Source: Alligator mississippiensis
Lineage: Eukaryota; Chordata; Crocodylia; Alligatoridae
NCBI RefSeq assembly: GCF_030867095.1
Contig: NC_081827.1
Span: forward strand, 26,722,001 to 26,786,000
DNA length: 64,000 nucleotides
Direction of reading: 5' to 3'
The position numbers and the translations under genes were made by a program. The notes under the pieces are model-generated. The model saw nothing but the letters and a program-made list of their open reading frames with translations. It searched no databases and was not told the DNA's origin. Below are positions 24,296 through 35,400 of this stretch, piece after piece; position 1 is the stretch's first letter; every line of letters begins with the position of its first letter.

Positions 24296-24536
24296 TGTGC
24301 GGGGGGGCGGCGCCGTGCGCGTGCGGGGGGGCGGCCTCGCGGACCCAGGCGGTCCAGGGCTGGCCCAGGAACGCCTCGGGGCTGGGCACGGGCCGCTCCA
24401 GGGCCGCCATGGCGCCGCTCCGGCTCCTGCCTCCTTGTTGCTTTTCCCCGTTTCCTCCGGCAGCGGCGAGCGGGCGAGCGAGGCACGGGATTCGAGAACG
24501 CCGCACGTCATCCTCGGGACGTTCCGCCGCCCACAC
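24296..24536 (-). CDS. ATXN7L1: ATXN7L1 exon 1 (N-terminal coding exon)
   Basis: First coding exon of ataxin-7-like protein 1, a paralogue of ATXN7, which anchors the deubiquitinase module of the nuclear SAGA coactivator. On the minus strand the ATG at 24410 has a strong Kozak context (G at -3, G at +4) and opens [19 protein letters not shown], very like the [10 protein letters not shown] segment I know from ATXN7L1. The same frame is open upstream to an ATG at 24536 and includes SRIPCL and EKQQ, both also known from the ATXN7L1 N-terminus, so the longer start is plausible. The exon ends after one base of a codon at a GTAAGG donor (24295). Splicing to 23962-24030 restores the frame as HS-VDVEEPG. 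The body of the protein lies outside the window. Gene identity is confident; the exact start is not. Confidence 0.9.
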
Positions 24537-24670
24537 GGGGGTAGTGTCAGCCCCTGCTCCCTATCAGATCGGGCTCCCCGGCCCCCCGCGCGCATGCGCC
24601 GCGCCTGCGCACCGCGCACCGCGAAGCCGCTGCCCTCAGCAGCGCCGGGCGGGCAGCGCTGGTGAGGGGC
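24537..24670 (-). promoter_or_regulatory. ATXN7L1: ATXN7L1 core promoter with NRF1-type sites
   Basis: Immediately upstream of the longest exon 1 frame. It contains a palindromic GCGCATGCGC at about 24590-24599 and a second GCGCCTGCGCA at about 24601-24611, which fit the NRF1 recognition pattern. A half-CRE (ACGTCA) sits at about 24505, within the 5' end of the exon 1 frame. No TATA box is evident, as expected for a CpG-island promoter. The transcription start cannot be placed from sequence alone. A divergent plus-strand transcript is possible but not shown. Confidence 0.65.
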
Positions 24671-24864
24671 GGGGCGCACCTGAGGGGGGGGCGGGGCCGG
24701 GGCTGCCGCGGGCACCCTCCCGGCCATCGCGTGGGATCCAGGCTCCGGAGTGCCTCGGGGAGGAGTTTGCAGAGCCAGCGTGAGAAGCTGTTGCTGCCCC
24801 CAGAGGGCAAACCTGCCTTGGGAGGGGAGGGGGTAGCCTGTGGGTCTGAGGGCATGGGCAGGCC

Positions 24865-24980
24865 AGCGTCTTTGATGGGATAGCTTTTATTAGACCGACT
24901 AAAATAGTTGGGGAAATTGTTCTTTGCAAGCTTTGGGGCACTGGCGCCCTTCATCAGGTGCAGGGAGAGTTGTGGGTGTC
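24865..24980 (-). mobile_element. Penelope-like 3' fragment in the CpG-island shoulder
   Basis: Reverse PLE tail: TGGGATAGCTTTTATTAGAC, TAGTTGGGGAAATTGTTC, TTTGCAAGCTTTGGGGC, CGCCCTTCATCAGGTGCAGG. It lies about 230-330 bp upstream of the NRF1-type promoter sites of ATXN7L1. Confidence 0.7.
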
Positions 24981-25199
24981 ATGCGTGCTCTCCTGGGAGC
25001 CTGTGAGGGGCACTCTCGGGGGGTTCGGGCGAGCGCCAACCTGACGGTGTCGTTGGCTCCAACTGGGTCAGCACCACTTGGGGAGGGTGGTGGCAGCGGC
25101 GCGGGCAGGTTCAGTTCTAGGAGATCTGGCGGCGGTTTGTCCGTGACGGGGTGGACGTTGGAGAAAAGAGCCTTGGCCTCGCCTGCCCTGTCAAATGGC

Positions 25200-26934
25200 A
25201 TCCACCACTTCTTTTTTTTCTAGAAGCAGCTGGCATCTAGGAACCTCATCCTTAATATTTTAAAGCCAACTTGAAATCTCTGATTGCATTTAGAGAGTGT
25301 TTCCTGCTGCGCTGCGAGGGCTGGCTGATCGGCGTTCCCCGAGACCTGTAACAAGAGCAAAGGGTAAAGACGCTGGAATGTTTTACAGGTCTCCTGTTAT
25401 GTCTCAAAGAAAAACGAGCTGCCCGCAGGATGACTGAGCGCCACCAACCTGATGCACCTGGGAAACAAGCAAAAGCTATCTGAGGGTGTATCAAGAGAGG
25501 TATTTCCTGTAGGTAGAAGGGAAGTGCTAGTGCCGGTGAACAAGGCCCTCATGAAACCTCATTTGGGACACTAGTTCATCTGTGTTCCAAAAAAGATAAA
25601 TACATACTGGAACAGATAGGGGAGCTTTGATTGCTGCCTAAAACTACCAGGAAGGGAGAAGAATTACCTAAGTGAAAAGACAAGGTTCTTACTAGAACAT
25701 ATCGGTATAAACTGGCCATGAATACATTTTGGTTGGAAATTACAAGATTTGAACTATCAGAGTGAGGTTCTAGACAGTTTCTAGTAGAAGAGTTGTGGCA
25801 AAAGAAACAACTAGCTTTTAAGATGATGCTTGGTGAATTTATGAAATGAAATTAATTATTTAACATGGCTGCCTACAACAGCTGGCGTCTAGAATTGAAG
25901 ACCCAGAAGATCTTTTCCAGTCTTATGTTCCTATGTCATTTCATAAAAAACCAACATGCATGGCCATGGATCAAAATATCCAAGTACATTCAAAGCATAC
26001 AGGTAGAAATGAGGCAAGAACCAATCTTAACCTCCACAAAGGAAAATAAGCATGTATTTGAAAAGGAAGTACTTCCCTACCAAACCCCTCTTAAATTCAG
26101 TTATGGTTTCAACAAATGGGAAAGAAAGTCCTTGGTATGTGTCAAGGCCTTTGTCAATGTGTTCTCACTACAAAAGGATGATGGACTCTCTTAAGAAGAT
26201 ACAGCTTTACATGTAGTAAAGGCTATAAGCGAGATTGGACTATCATACAATAAATTTAAGCTTATGCAAAATAAATGTTAACAGTCAAAGGAGTCAGACA
26301 GACAACAGCCAGCTAAACAAGTGACACCAGACAAGCATCACACCATAAAACCTCTACCAGTTATTCAAGGTCTACATCTGAGGACAAGACTCAAAGGAAA
26401 GGTTTGAGAACAACTAGTAAATCCTGGTGACTGAACACCCAGTTAAGGTTGCTGGAAAAATATGTATGGCCAAACACCCCATGAGATGATATAGAGTCCT
26501 CAGAGCAGCAAAGCAATTCTTAAGCACTTAACCTGAAAAAAAGGAAGATTTCAACTAAAAATAAGGGAGGAACAAAAACAGTTGGATACAAGCTGCCATA
26601 AACTAAGAGAAATTTATGAGGGAACTTTCCAACTTCAACACATGGCACTAATCTACATGCTGCTTTTCATGACACACTGCCGAGCTGCAATCCATGGTTT
26701 AACAGAAGCAAAAATCAGACCATATGAAGGAAAAATTAGCATGAATTGAAGATGCAATATGTCTGATTACTTCCTGGAAAGAAACAAACCTCAACAATCA
26801 AGGAAGGTCAATTTTGAGCAAATCACTTCCATGGCATGCACAAAGGAATTTGTTCCTCCTACAAAATGCATCATTAGAAATACATGTTATTATACTTGAA
26901 GGTGTATAAGCTGAATATGAGCCAACAGCGTGCT
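25200..26934. other. upstream flank of ATXN7L1, no feature recognised
   Basis: CpG content drops after a poly-T run at 25210. No gene or repeat can be supported. Confidence 0.5.
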
Positions 26935-27480
26935 CGTTGCAAAAAAGCCAACAGTATACTGCGTCATATTAAGAGGAGTGTCACCTGAAAAATCAAGGGA
27001 AGTGATTCTTTTGCTCTATTCACCACTGCTAAGGCCTCATTTAGAATATTGTGTCCAATTTTGGGCCCCACACTTCAAGAAAAATGTGGACAGATTGGAA
27101 AGAGTTCAACACACAGTAAAAAAAATATGATTAGGGGCCTGGGAAATATGACATATGAAGAAAGGCTGAAAGAACTAGGACTAGTCTGGAGAAGACTGAG
27201 TGGGGATTTAATAACAGTCCCCAAATATCAGAAGAGTGATTATAAAGAGGATGGAGATACCCTTTTCTCTGTGGCGGTAGGAGACAGGACTAGGAGCAAA
27301 CTACAGCAGAGGAAATTTAGGTTGGAGATTAGGAGGAACTTTAGGAAGAACAGGCTGCCCAGATAAGTTGTAGGATCTCCATCCCTGGACATTTTCAAGA
27401 GCATGGTAGGAAGACACTTGAATGAGATGGTTTAACCAGGGGTGATCCTACCCTGAGGAGCGGCTGGACTAGATCTGTAA
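26935..27480 (+). mobile_element. CR1/L3-like LINE 3' fragment
   Basis: Plus-strand remnants of the CR1 RT C-terminus in two frames: [18 protein letters not shown] at 27030-27085, then [20 protein letters not shown] and LQQRKFRLEIRRNFRK. The end, GGGGTGATCCTACCCTGAGG then GGCTGGACTAGA, fits an L3-like 3' region. It is decayed and 5'-truncated. Confidence 0.8.
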
Positions 27481-28048
27481 CAACATGGACATTAAAAAAT
27501 ATTGAAAACCCCAAGTCAGGAAATGATTTATACCAGATAATACCAAGGAAGATGCTGTACCAAGGAAGATGCTGAAACAAAGTATTGAACACATCCCAAA
27601 ATTTATTTAGACATTTCTTTAACTTGGAAATTTCCTTATAATCAAATGGAGTAATTATTCCAATATACAAAAGTAGAAATGTCCTCAGCCCAAACACCTG
27701 TGGATATCTATGTTAGCAGCAACAGTAAACTATTCTGTAACAGTCTCAACATTGTAATAGTAACATAACTGACCAACATGGTAATACAAAGAAATAAGAT
27801 TTGACTGAGAAATGAATAATTAAACTGTGACCCTATAGGAATATTTCCTGCTTTACAGATATTTTAAAAGCTTTAACTTCACTTGGCACCCTTGACGGAA
27901 TATTCATGGCTACAAAATGAGATCAGTAAAACAAATGTATTGCAAAATTAAATCCAGGTATCAATTCATCAGGTATGGAAGAAAGATGGCTTTTATGTAG
28001 TTCTGGGCTAGGACTCTGGTGACATAGGTTCAGATTCTGGTTCTGTGA

Positions 28049-28193
28049 ATTCTGTAAAATGATCTGTACGGGTGAATCTTGACTGGAATCAAAGACCGGA
28101 GCATAGAATAACCAAAACCAAGTGAAGGCCCATTTCTATGCTCTGGTCTTTGATTCTAGTTAAGATTCACCTGTATGCATTATTTTACAGAAT
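28049..28193. repeat. 60-bp-arm inverted repeat (hairpin or palindromic MITE)
   Basis: Left arm 28049-28108 and right arm 28134-28193 are complementary at 52 of 60 positions by my count, with a 25-base spacer. Most mismatches are transitions. Both arms contain GGTGAATCTT/AAGATTCACC and GAATCAAAGACC/GGTCTTTGATTC cores. No coding potential or known terminal motif is seen. A palindromic DNA-transposon remnant or a long precursor-like hairpin are both possible. Confidence 0.8.
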
Positions 28194-29344
28194 TTATAGA
28201 CATAGAAATTAAACATAGTTTGAACTTTCTTACTGCACTTTTATAAAATACAATGTAGACTATCTGTAAAAGTATTAAAAGAAACAGCTATATCATGACC
28301 TTTAATGTCTTAAAGGAACTATGTAAAGCCAATCCTTTGTAACAAAGCCATTAAAGTTTAGCAGTTTAGAAGGAGATTCATTAGTATTTCTAAGAATGTT
28401 ACTTTTGAATGGATTTACTACAACAGCAACTCCTTCCAATATGGATAGAAGTGATTCTTTAGAGGCCAGATTGGTTATCTGCTACAGAAGAGGCCCAGGT
28501 GCCCACCTGGTGGGAATGGAAATCTAAATATGAGTCATGGGACTTTGTAGTTCAGTAACTGAACTCATGCAGAGATAGCACTGGCAAACTAGCTAGTTCT
28601 CAGAAGGGAAGCACAGGAAATTCAATCTTATTTTTTTGGGAAACACAATTGGATATATTTTACTTGCTTGAACTTTTTTCTTTAAGGTCTCTATTTATAT
28701 CCTGCCTGAATTTAAATTTTGGGTTATCTTTCTGTAAATGTCCTGTAGCTCCTACTTGAGGTCCATCTCAGCTGAGAGGGATAGGGAAGCTTGAGACAAT
28801 GCAAAAAACACCACAAAAATCTTGATGTGGTCTGATAATCCCACTGCTAAATTGCTTCTACAGCACAGTCTAACCTATTTTATTATATAATAGTTAAATA
28901 TGTGTCCCATACTCACAAAGTAAACAACATACCAGTAAAAAAAATAAAGCAAACCCTACATCTTTCAATTTGTAAGCAAATACTAGACAGGAACGCCAAC
29001 TCAGCATCTACAGAGCCAAATGCAAAACCCACCTTTCTGATCCACCCTTTCTCTAATGGAAGTATCTTCCCCGGCCAAAAAATCTAGTCTCTGTTGATTT
29101 AAAAAGAAGTGCAAGAAAGTTATTTATAAATGCCATAACTTCAGAAGGAATTCCAGATACCATGGCGATGGTTGTCATAGGAGAACCTAGATAGATAAAT
29201 GGATTAAGCAGACGTTTGCTTAGACATTTGCTTGGAGAACAAATCTAAGACTGCCACAGATCTCTGCACACAACATCACTAAAGTGAGATGTGAAAAGCT
29301 AAAACAGACTGCCGCTGGATACTGAATCAGTGACCACAAACACG

Positions 29345-29466
29345 AGATGGAAAACAGGAATCAGTATACATTGTCAGCCCAAGAGGAACAGCTGCTATGC
29401 AACGAGTGTGAAAAAGGTGAAACTGAGATGCACTTTCTATTCCAATGTCCAAAGCCATTTTTTAGA
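29345..29466 (+). pseudogene. zinc-finger-like tail of a reverse transcriptase, remnant
   Basis: Plus-strand frame from 29347 reads EEQLLCNECEKGETEMHFLF then QCPK. The pattern C-x2-C, G-E, HFLF-x-C-P is that of the zf-RVT-like segment following some LINE reverse transcriptases. Only about 40 residues survive. Class within LINEs is not resolved. Confidence 0.45.
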
Positions 29467-30262
29467 CAGACTACCTGGGTGTGTCCACACATGCAGGCAT
29501 GTGCGCTTGCAGCAGCTCAAATAGCAGTGGCACAAATTTGTGCCAGAGATTTGTGGCTCAGCACACGTACCTGAACATGCACTTTGGTGTGGGGCAGATT
29601 GTGCCACTTGGGGCAAATTGACCCTTCCCAGCTCCTCCCAGATTTTCAGCCAGGGGGAGCTAGAGCCTGGGGACAGCACCTGTTCTGGCCTCTGCAGTAT
29701 AAAAATGTGTCCTAGCAAGCAGCTCAGGGCTACTTGAGCTTTTGAGGCCTGGCCAGTTGGTATCTGGGGACACTAGCGCTTTGTGCCAGCTTGACTGCTG
29801 AAGCAGCCCTAACCTAGATTGGTCCCTGCACCTCTACCCACTGCAGCCTCTGGCAGTGCAGGCTGCTGCCTGGCTGTGACCCACTTTCACCTGCAACAGC
29901 ATCCCCCCTCTTGGACCTGTGGCCCCATAGCTGCATGCCTGCCAGACCCAGACCAGGATTGCACGGCTGCTTGGGCTGTGGTATGGGCACTGCAGCAGAA
30001 CCTTCTGCATATCTGGACCAGCTGCCAGTGGGCCATAGCTGCACAGTTGGCCTTTGGGCAGCACTGCTGTCATGTCTTCCAGTGCCCCCACTCTGCCATC
30101 TGGGCAGCTATCACCCAGAAGATGTGCTTGCTGCAGTGGCCCACTTTGAACTATCTTGGCCCCAAATGATCAGGTCAGCCACCTCATCTGCCTTCCAACT
30201 GGGTCCCCAGTGCTGGCCCTGGGCAGGCTCCTCTGCCCGGGTTTCACCACTTGCCTCACCAG

Positions 30263-31260
30263 CAGAGATCTTAGTGTAACCTGTTTAAAAATTGCAAATT
30301 CTCTGATGAGAGAATTCGTGTTTCTTATTAAAATGCCCAAAATCTGTGTTCTGCTATTAAAATGAAATGCCACTATATATAGAGAGACCAGTTGAACAAT
30401 GTTTTATTGATATACAGGCAGTCCCCAACTTACAACATTTCACACTTATAACATTTATAAATTGACACTCTGTTTCAAGTTTATGACATCAGTTTTGATG
30501 TACAACACTTGATCTGATGCAATGCCATGCCAGCGAACAAGTTTGCTGTGTTGCTCAGCTCCCTGGAGAACATCTGTCCAAACTGCCTTGGACACTTTCT
30601 TTAAGAAAGCAGACACACAATACTCCAGAAAAACTTGCAGCCAAGACTCCTGAGAAGACTCCAGCCAAGAACCCTTCAAAAAGTCCAACCAAGAGCCTTT
30701 CAAAAAGTCTAGCAAAGTCACCTCAAAGAAGTCCTTCCAAATTAATATGATTGCTATTTATGATATAAATACATTAATGTAGCTATATTACTCACCTATA
30801 ATTGATAGAGTACAAAATTCTGGAGTATTTTTGGTGAAAATAGGGTATCGGGCCTTGGTTCAGGAACCAATCCCCCATTTATAACATTGTTTCTTATGAG
30901 AAAATTGGTTCCGAGTTGCAACGTTTCGACTTAAGACACGATTTTCAGGAACCAATTATGTCATAAGTCCAAAGACTGCCTGTATTTACAATTTTAGAGC
31001 AATTTGGAAGTCTATCAATGCCTCTATCATAATAAAATGAATTTTAAATACCTATACATTTTGACATTTGCTTTTTGTTTTTTTTTATCATAGAAAAATC
31101 AGAGCTTCCCTTGCCCCCTTTGCCCACCAGCATGTGAGGCATTAAGCAGCATTGATATGCCAGTGCCCTACTCTTGCCCCTCACTCCCAACTCACAGCCC
31201 CACCAGGTGCCCCTCACTCCTGACCCACAGCCCCTGCCTGTCCCTATCAGCTCTCTCCTG
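30263..31260 (-). mobile_element. hAT family B fragment, split by a mariner/Tigger-like element
   Basis: Reverse-orientation relative of the hAT element at 58010-58991. Shared blocks include AAAATCTGTG, CAGTTGAACA, TTTACAATTTTA, AAATACCTATA, TTTTTTATCAT and AAAATCAGAGCTTCCC. It begins with a degraded end (CAGAGATC) at 30263 and its homology fades in the GC-rich part beyond about 31260. It is interrupted by the element 30415-30982, and it lacks the CR1 insertion carried by the 58-kb copy. Confidence 0.7.
30415..30982. mobile_element. mariner/Tigger-like non-autonomous element
   Basis: A 568-bp element with inverted ends CAGGCAGTCCCCAACTTACA and CATAAGTCCAAAGACTGCCTG, flanked by TA on both sides (30413-30414 and 30983-30984), as expected for Tc1/mariner-pogo insertion. 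The related hAT copy at 58 kb is uninterrupted at this point (near 58730-58740), giving a paralogous empty site. Its interior holds a Lys/Ser/Pro-rich tandem segment at about 30640-30745. Confidence 0.85.
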
Positions 31261-31977
31261 GCAGTAGCTCCATCCCAGCACCAGGACATGAGTCCAACTG
31301 CTGCTGTCCCACACACTGCTTTGTGGCTCTGAGCAGTGCCAGCCCTTGCTGTTCTGCTCCCTGGCCTGTCCCCAGGCCCCAGTGATCCCCATGCCATTCC
31401 TGGGAAGCCCTCAACTGGAGCTCAGGGACTGGGCTGGGTAAGCCCCTTCCCTTTCAGGCTGGCCTCCCTCTGCACAGGCTGGTCAAGGGAAAGCGGGGGG
31501 CAGGGGGGGTGCTCTAAGCCTGGCTTTGGTGGCCTCTCCTCCCTGGAGTGCCCCCCCCACTTGAACTCCATCTGTCTCTCTTTCAAACACATCCCTGCTG
31601 CCACCTCCACCCCTCCTCCCAGCCTATCACATCCCCCAAGTAGTTCCTGGAATGAGGAGCGCCCCCCCCCCCCCCGACTGGGGCTGTATGTCCCAGCACT
31701 GGTGTGGGCACAGCAGGGCCGCAGTGTGGCAGTTATGCCTGCAGTTGCGGCTCCTGCCAGCAGGTCTTGTCCCATCCCATTTGGTGGCTGGGCATGCAGG
31801 GTGTGAGATGTGTGTGGTGGGGGGGAATGTGGGGTTGGGGGGCAGGGGTGTGGGGATTGTAGGACTTGGGTGGATTTGTGGGTAGGTGCAGGGCTTGTGG
31901 GGGGTATGGGGATTGTGCATGGGTTTGGGGGATGGGGTTGGTGGGTGGATTGTGGGGGAGATTGTGGGAATGCGGGG

Positions 31978-32496
31978 GGACTGCTTGGGAGGGGTGGGTC
32001 CCCCCACATGGTGCACAGCCTACCCTGCAGCAGCAGTAGCAGCCGCAGTCATTGGGACTACTGGCAGAGCCCCAACCAGCACTGCCTATGCGACATGGCA
32101 CCACACTGGTCTAGTGTGCTTACGCACACTCTCAGCCAGAATGAGGCCACTCCCCTGTCACCCAGGGTCCTGGCACTGCACACAGGGGCTATGCACCTTC
32201 ATGCTGGGCTGGGTCCTGCCTGCATGGAGCTGGTCTGGCCCGAAGGTATGGGGGGGCACATGCAGGCCAGAACCAGCCCAGCACAAGGGTGCACAGCCCC
32301 TGCATGTGGTGCCAGCATACTGGGTGACAGCAGGAGTGACTTGGTTCTGGCCAAATGTGTGTGCAAGCAGGCTGGGCCAGCACAGCAGCATGTTGCACAG
32401 GTTGGGGCTCTGCCAGTAGCCCCAATAGCTGCTGCTGCTGCTGTTGCTGGGTGAGCCGTGTACTGTGCAAGGGGACCCACCCCTCCTGAGCAGTCC
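31978..32496. repeat. long GC-rich inverted repeat (arms about 250 bp)
   Basis: The left arm starts GGACTGCTTGGGAGGGGTGG and the right arm ends with its complement (CCACCCCTCCTGAGCAGTCC). Further paired blocks are the GCAGCAGCAGTAGCAG/GCTGCTGCTGCTG tracts, ACTACTGGCAGAGCCCCAAC with its near-complement, TGTCACCCAG/CTGGGTGACA and ATGCTGGGCTGGGTCCTG with its near-complement. Overall identity looks like 75-80 percent, centred near 32240. Open frames here come from composition. Confidence 0.75.
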
Positions 32497-35400
32497 TGCC
32501 CCCCACAGGCCCCCCCTTATAATCTGTCCCTCCCACACACAGCCCTTCCACCCCCAGTCCCTGCTTACCCGGGACAGAGCCTGGGTCAATCCACTGCTGC
32601 AGCCTTGCCCTGTTCCTATTTGCCCCAGCATGTTGCAGCAGTGTGCTCTGGGGCAGCAAGGACACAAGGCAGGCATAGAGACACTCTGGCCAGGTGCCGA
32701 AGTGTCTTTCTGGAGGCTCAGCATTCAGTTGCTTCAGGGCACGCTTCAAGAGCGTGCCCTGCACTGCTTTTTTTCAGGGTGGTTTTTTTTTTATACTTAG
32801 ATTCCTCAGTACCAAAATTAGAGTCAGCACTGCAAATATGCAGCACGGGGAACATTTTTTCATTTCCAGTGTGCACCTTGCGGCATCTCAAGATGCTTTG
32901 AGATGCCACAACAGGCATATGTGAGCTTGTCTGGATACACCCCATGTGTCTTTCTTAGGTTCTTGCACAGTCTGTTTTATAGGTAGGAGCCTACTGAACT
33001 AGAGGTGGCGGATGGCCGATTTTGCAGGCTGCTTCAGGGGCTGGCTGCCATTTTTGTGGGCTGAATGCAGCACCCCACCCCGCCTCCCATGCCTCTGATT
33101 TGCCAAGGGGCCCATTAGTCCTGCCCTTCCCCAGAGATTGCCAGATGGTCCCAAACCACCACTTAAATTGCTTAGCAATGTTTCCTTTGATGGCTTCCAT
33201 TGGCTTAATCAGGAGATTAAGCCCACAGAAGCTGTTAATTGATGCATAATTAAGCAATCTAAGGACTTAATTAAACTCTAAACTGAAATATATTAAAATA
33301 AAGCTATGCACACCATGAATTATAACTAATACCAACTATATACACTTTGTTAAAGGATATTATAAAAAGGATTTTACTGAAACTGAATGCTAACCTTGAG
33401 ACAGGCAGTGCATGCTATCTATTAAATGCCATCATGCTGCATCCAGCTGCAGTTGCTGTAGACATTCTCTGTCTCTGTGGGGTGAGCACTTGTCCATATA
33501 CTCAGATGGCATGCTCAGCTCCCACTGACTTCACTGGAATGATGAAGCAGCATCTTGCTAGGGTGTAGAGATGTGGAAACTGGTCACAGACAGAATCCTA
33601 AAACACAGGAACAGGCATAAGTATCTGGCACTTTTTGACAAAGTTCATATAAACAGCACCTTCACTGGCATGCTGTTTCTAACATCCAAGGATTGCTTTC
33701 AGTAGCTGAGGGTCATAACTTAGAAACAGGCACCTGGTTGGGGTGCAAAATGCAAGCAGCATGAAGGAAGCAGGTAGCCAATTGTCTGAACCACAATGGC
33801 AGTGATGGCTTGTACTTATAGTACTGGTTCATCTTCACAGCTATTGCCTGGAACAGGTCCCTTCTCCACTGGTTTTCACGAGGACAGCTTGACAGTTCTT
33901 ATGATGCCCTGTCTTCAACCCAGCTTATCAAATTCATCAGCTTGTTGTGTGCATGGTGGATCACAGCCTGCCAGCCTTCAAACCAGGTTAGGAGCTTCAT
34001 GAACCAGGTGGCATTTCAGCCACAAATTTCACTTGATCTTGAATGTTGCCTCACCCTAAGAGAGCATAAAGCTTAAGCATACACTGTGTGCTGGGTGTGA
34101 TTTCCAGCTCCTCACTCCCAAACTGCTGGTGGTACTGCATATGCTTAACATGGTAATGGACTGCGATGAACCATGAATTCCACCTGGTGAGCACAGGCTC
34201 TGGTGGCAGCAGCACAATGCCATGCAAATTCCCACTTTGACTGGTGATGGACTCCCTGTACCAGACCTTATGGCCTGGACAGTGCTTGAAGGCTTTCTTG
34301 AAAGAAGACACCAGGCTATCCACATCAGGGAACTGCATGCATCAGATGTCACTTACTAAGATCAGAATGTGTGCATTGCAGGTGATGTGAACTGTGTTGG
34401 GCAGCATTCCTTAGAGCATATCAGGGAAAGTCTTGCACATGTACATGATGTTGTTGGACAGGAATGCCAAGATCTTGCCAAAGTCTATGCCAGAGCTGAC
34501 AGTTACCTTCAGAATGGCTTGAGACATGGTAGAAAAATTGACAGATGTGAGGTGGACTGGCTCTGTTTGAAACACAGGTAAGTCCCTGTCTGTCATCTTG
34601 AGGGTCGGTACCTTCATCAGACACAATAAAGAAGGAGTTATACTCTGTCAAAGCAACATTTGTGAACTGTACATGTGAAGAAATCACTGCAGGGAGATAG
34701 TCTTGGTGAAGCTTGTTGCCACACAGAAAACTGCCAGCATTTGGCATCATCAGGTAGTCCCTTAACTTAGGGTGATCAGGTTTTTCTAGTGAGGTGTTTG
34801 GTGCTATGAAAGCTTCCATGAGGGAAAATACCACCTCTTGCCTTGAAAAGCTGCTTTCTTTGGTCCTTTTAAAGACTGAGGACATGGTTGCTTGTTTCTT
34901 GCTCTGACCTTCTGCTTCTGCAACAGCCTTCCTCTTCATATGTGCTTCAGAAAATCTCGTCAGACTCTAAAGGCATTTATATACCATATGTCTCGCCTGG
35001 CCACGACTTGGTTGTTTCCATAAACTGTTGGGGTAATGCGGAAGACTGCTCATTACTGCACCAATGCCAGGGGGTGCTATCTGTGGCTCCGTTCCTCCCC
35101 TACACCACAGCCCAAGCCTCGCAGATGGCATCCACATGTTGTAACCATAGCCTGGCCCCTAACTCCGGCCTCTTTCACTGGGCTCCTTGCCCCACACACA
35201 CAGTCGGGGCTCCTAGCCTCTGGGCTCCTTGCCTCTCACTAGCCTCTATGCCCCTTGCTGGGCTCCACACCCCTTCCCAAACTCTGGCCACACTGCCCCA
35301 CTCTGGACCCCCTTTGGTCCTGCCAACCTCCTTGCCAGGTTACCCACTAGGATGTGAGGGCTGGAGTTAAGGTGCCCCTACCCACCTTTCACCAGGGTGG

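Larger units (their letters stand above)
23700..25200. promoter_or_regulatory. CpG island over the ATXN7L1 5' end
   Basis: A GC-rich stretch dense in CpG, in sharp contrast to the AT-rich, CpG-poor flanks. It covers both ATXN7L1 exons, intron 1 and the promoter, and is densest at 24050-24730. Its right shoulder is interrupted by a Penelope-type 3' fragment at about 24870-24975. Beyond about 25210 the sequence returns to AT-rich. Confidence 0.85.
29477..32943. mobile_element. possible large foldback DNA element
   Basis: GGGTGTGTCCACAC at 29477 and GTCTGGATACACCCC at 32929-32943 are inverted with 12 of 15 matches. They enclose the hAT fragment, the mariner-like element and the 250-bp inverted repeat. 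No convincing target duplication is seen at these edges, so the unit is tentative. Confidence 0.3.

Noticed and set aside
23573..24727. 384-codon minus-strand open frame through the CpG island
   Set aside because: It contains exon 2 in frame but runs through intron 1 and past the exon 2 donor. High GC content removes stop codons, and the exons themselves are in two different frames.
23657..24783. Long plus-strand Arg/Gly/Pro-rich frames (295 and 244 codons)
   Set aside because: Antisense to ATXN7L1 exons in stop-poor CpG-rich DNA; no domain, and composition explains them.
31336..32900. Many overlapping 100-200-codon frames on both strands
   Set aside because: They lie in a GC-rich inverted repeat and its flanks; both strands are equally open, so composition is the cause.
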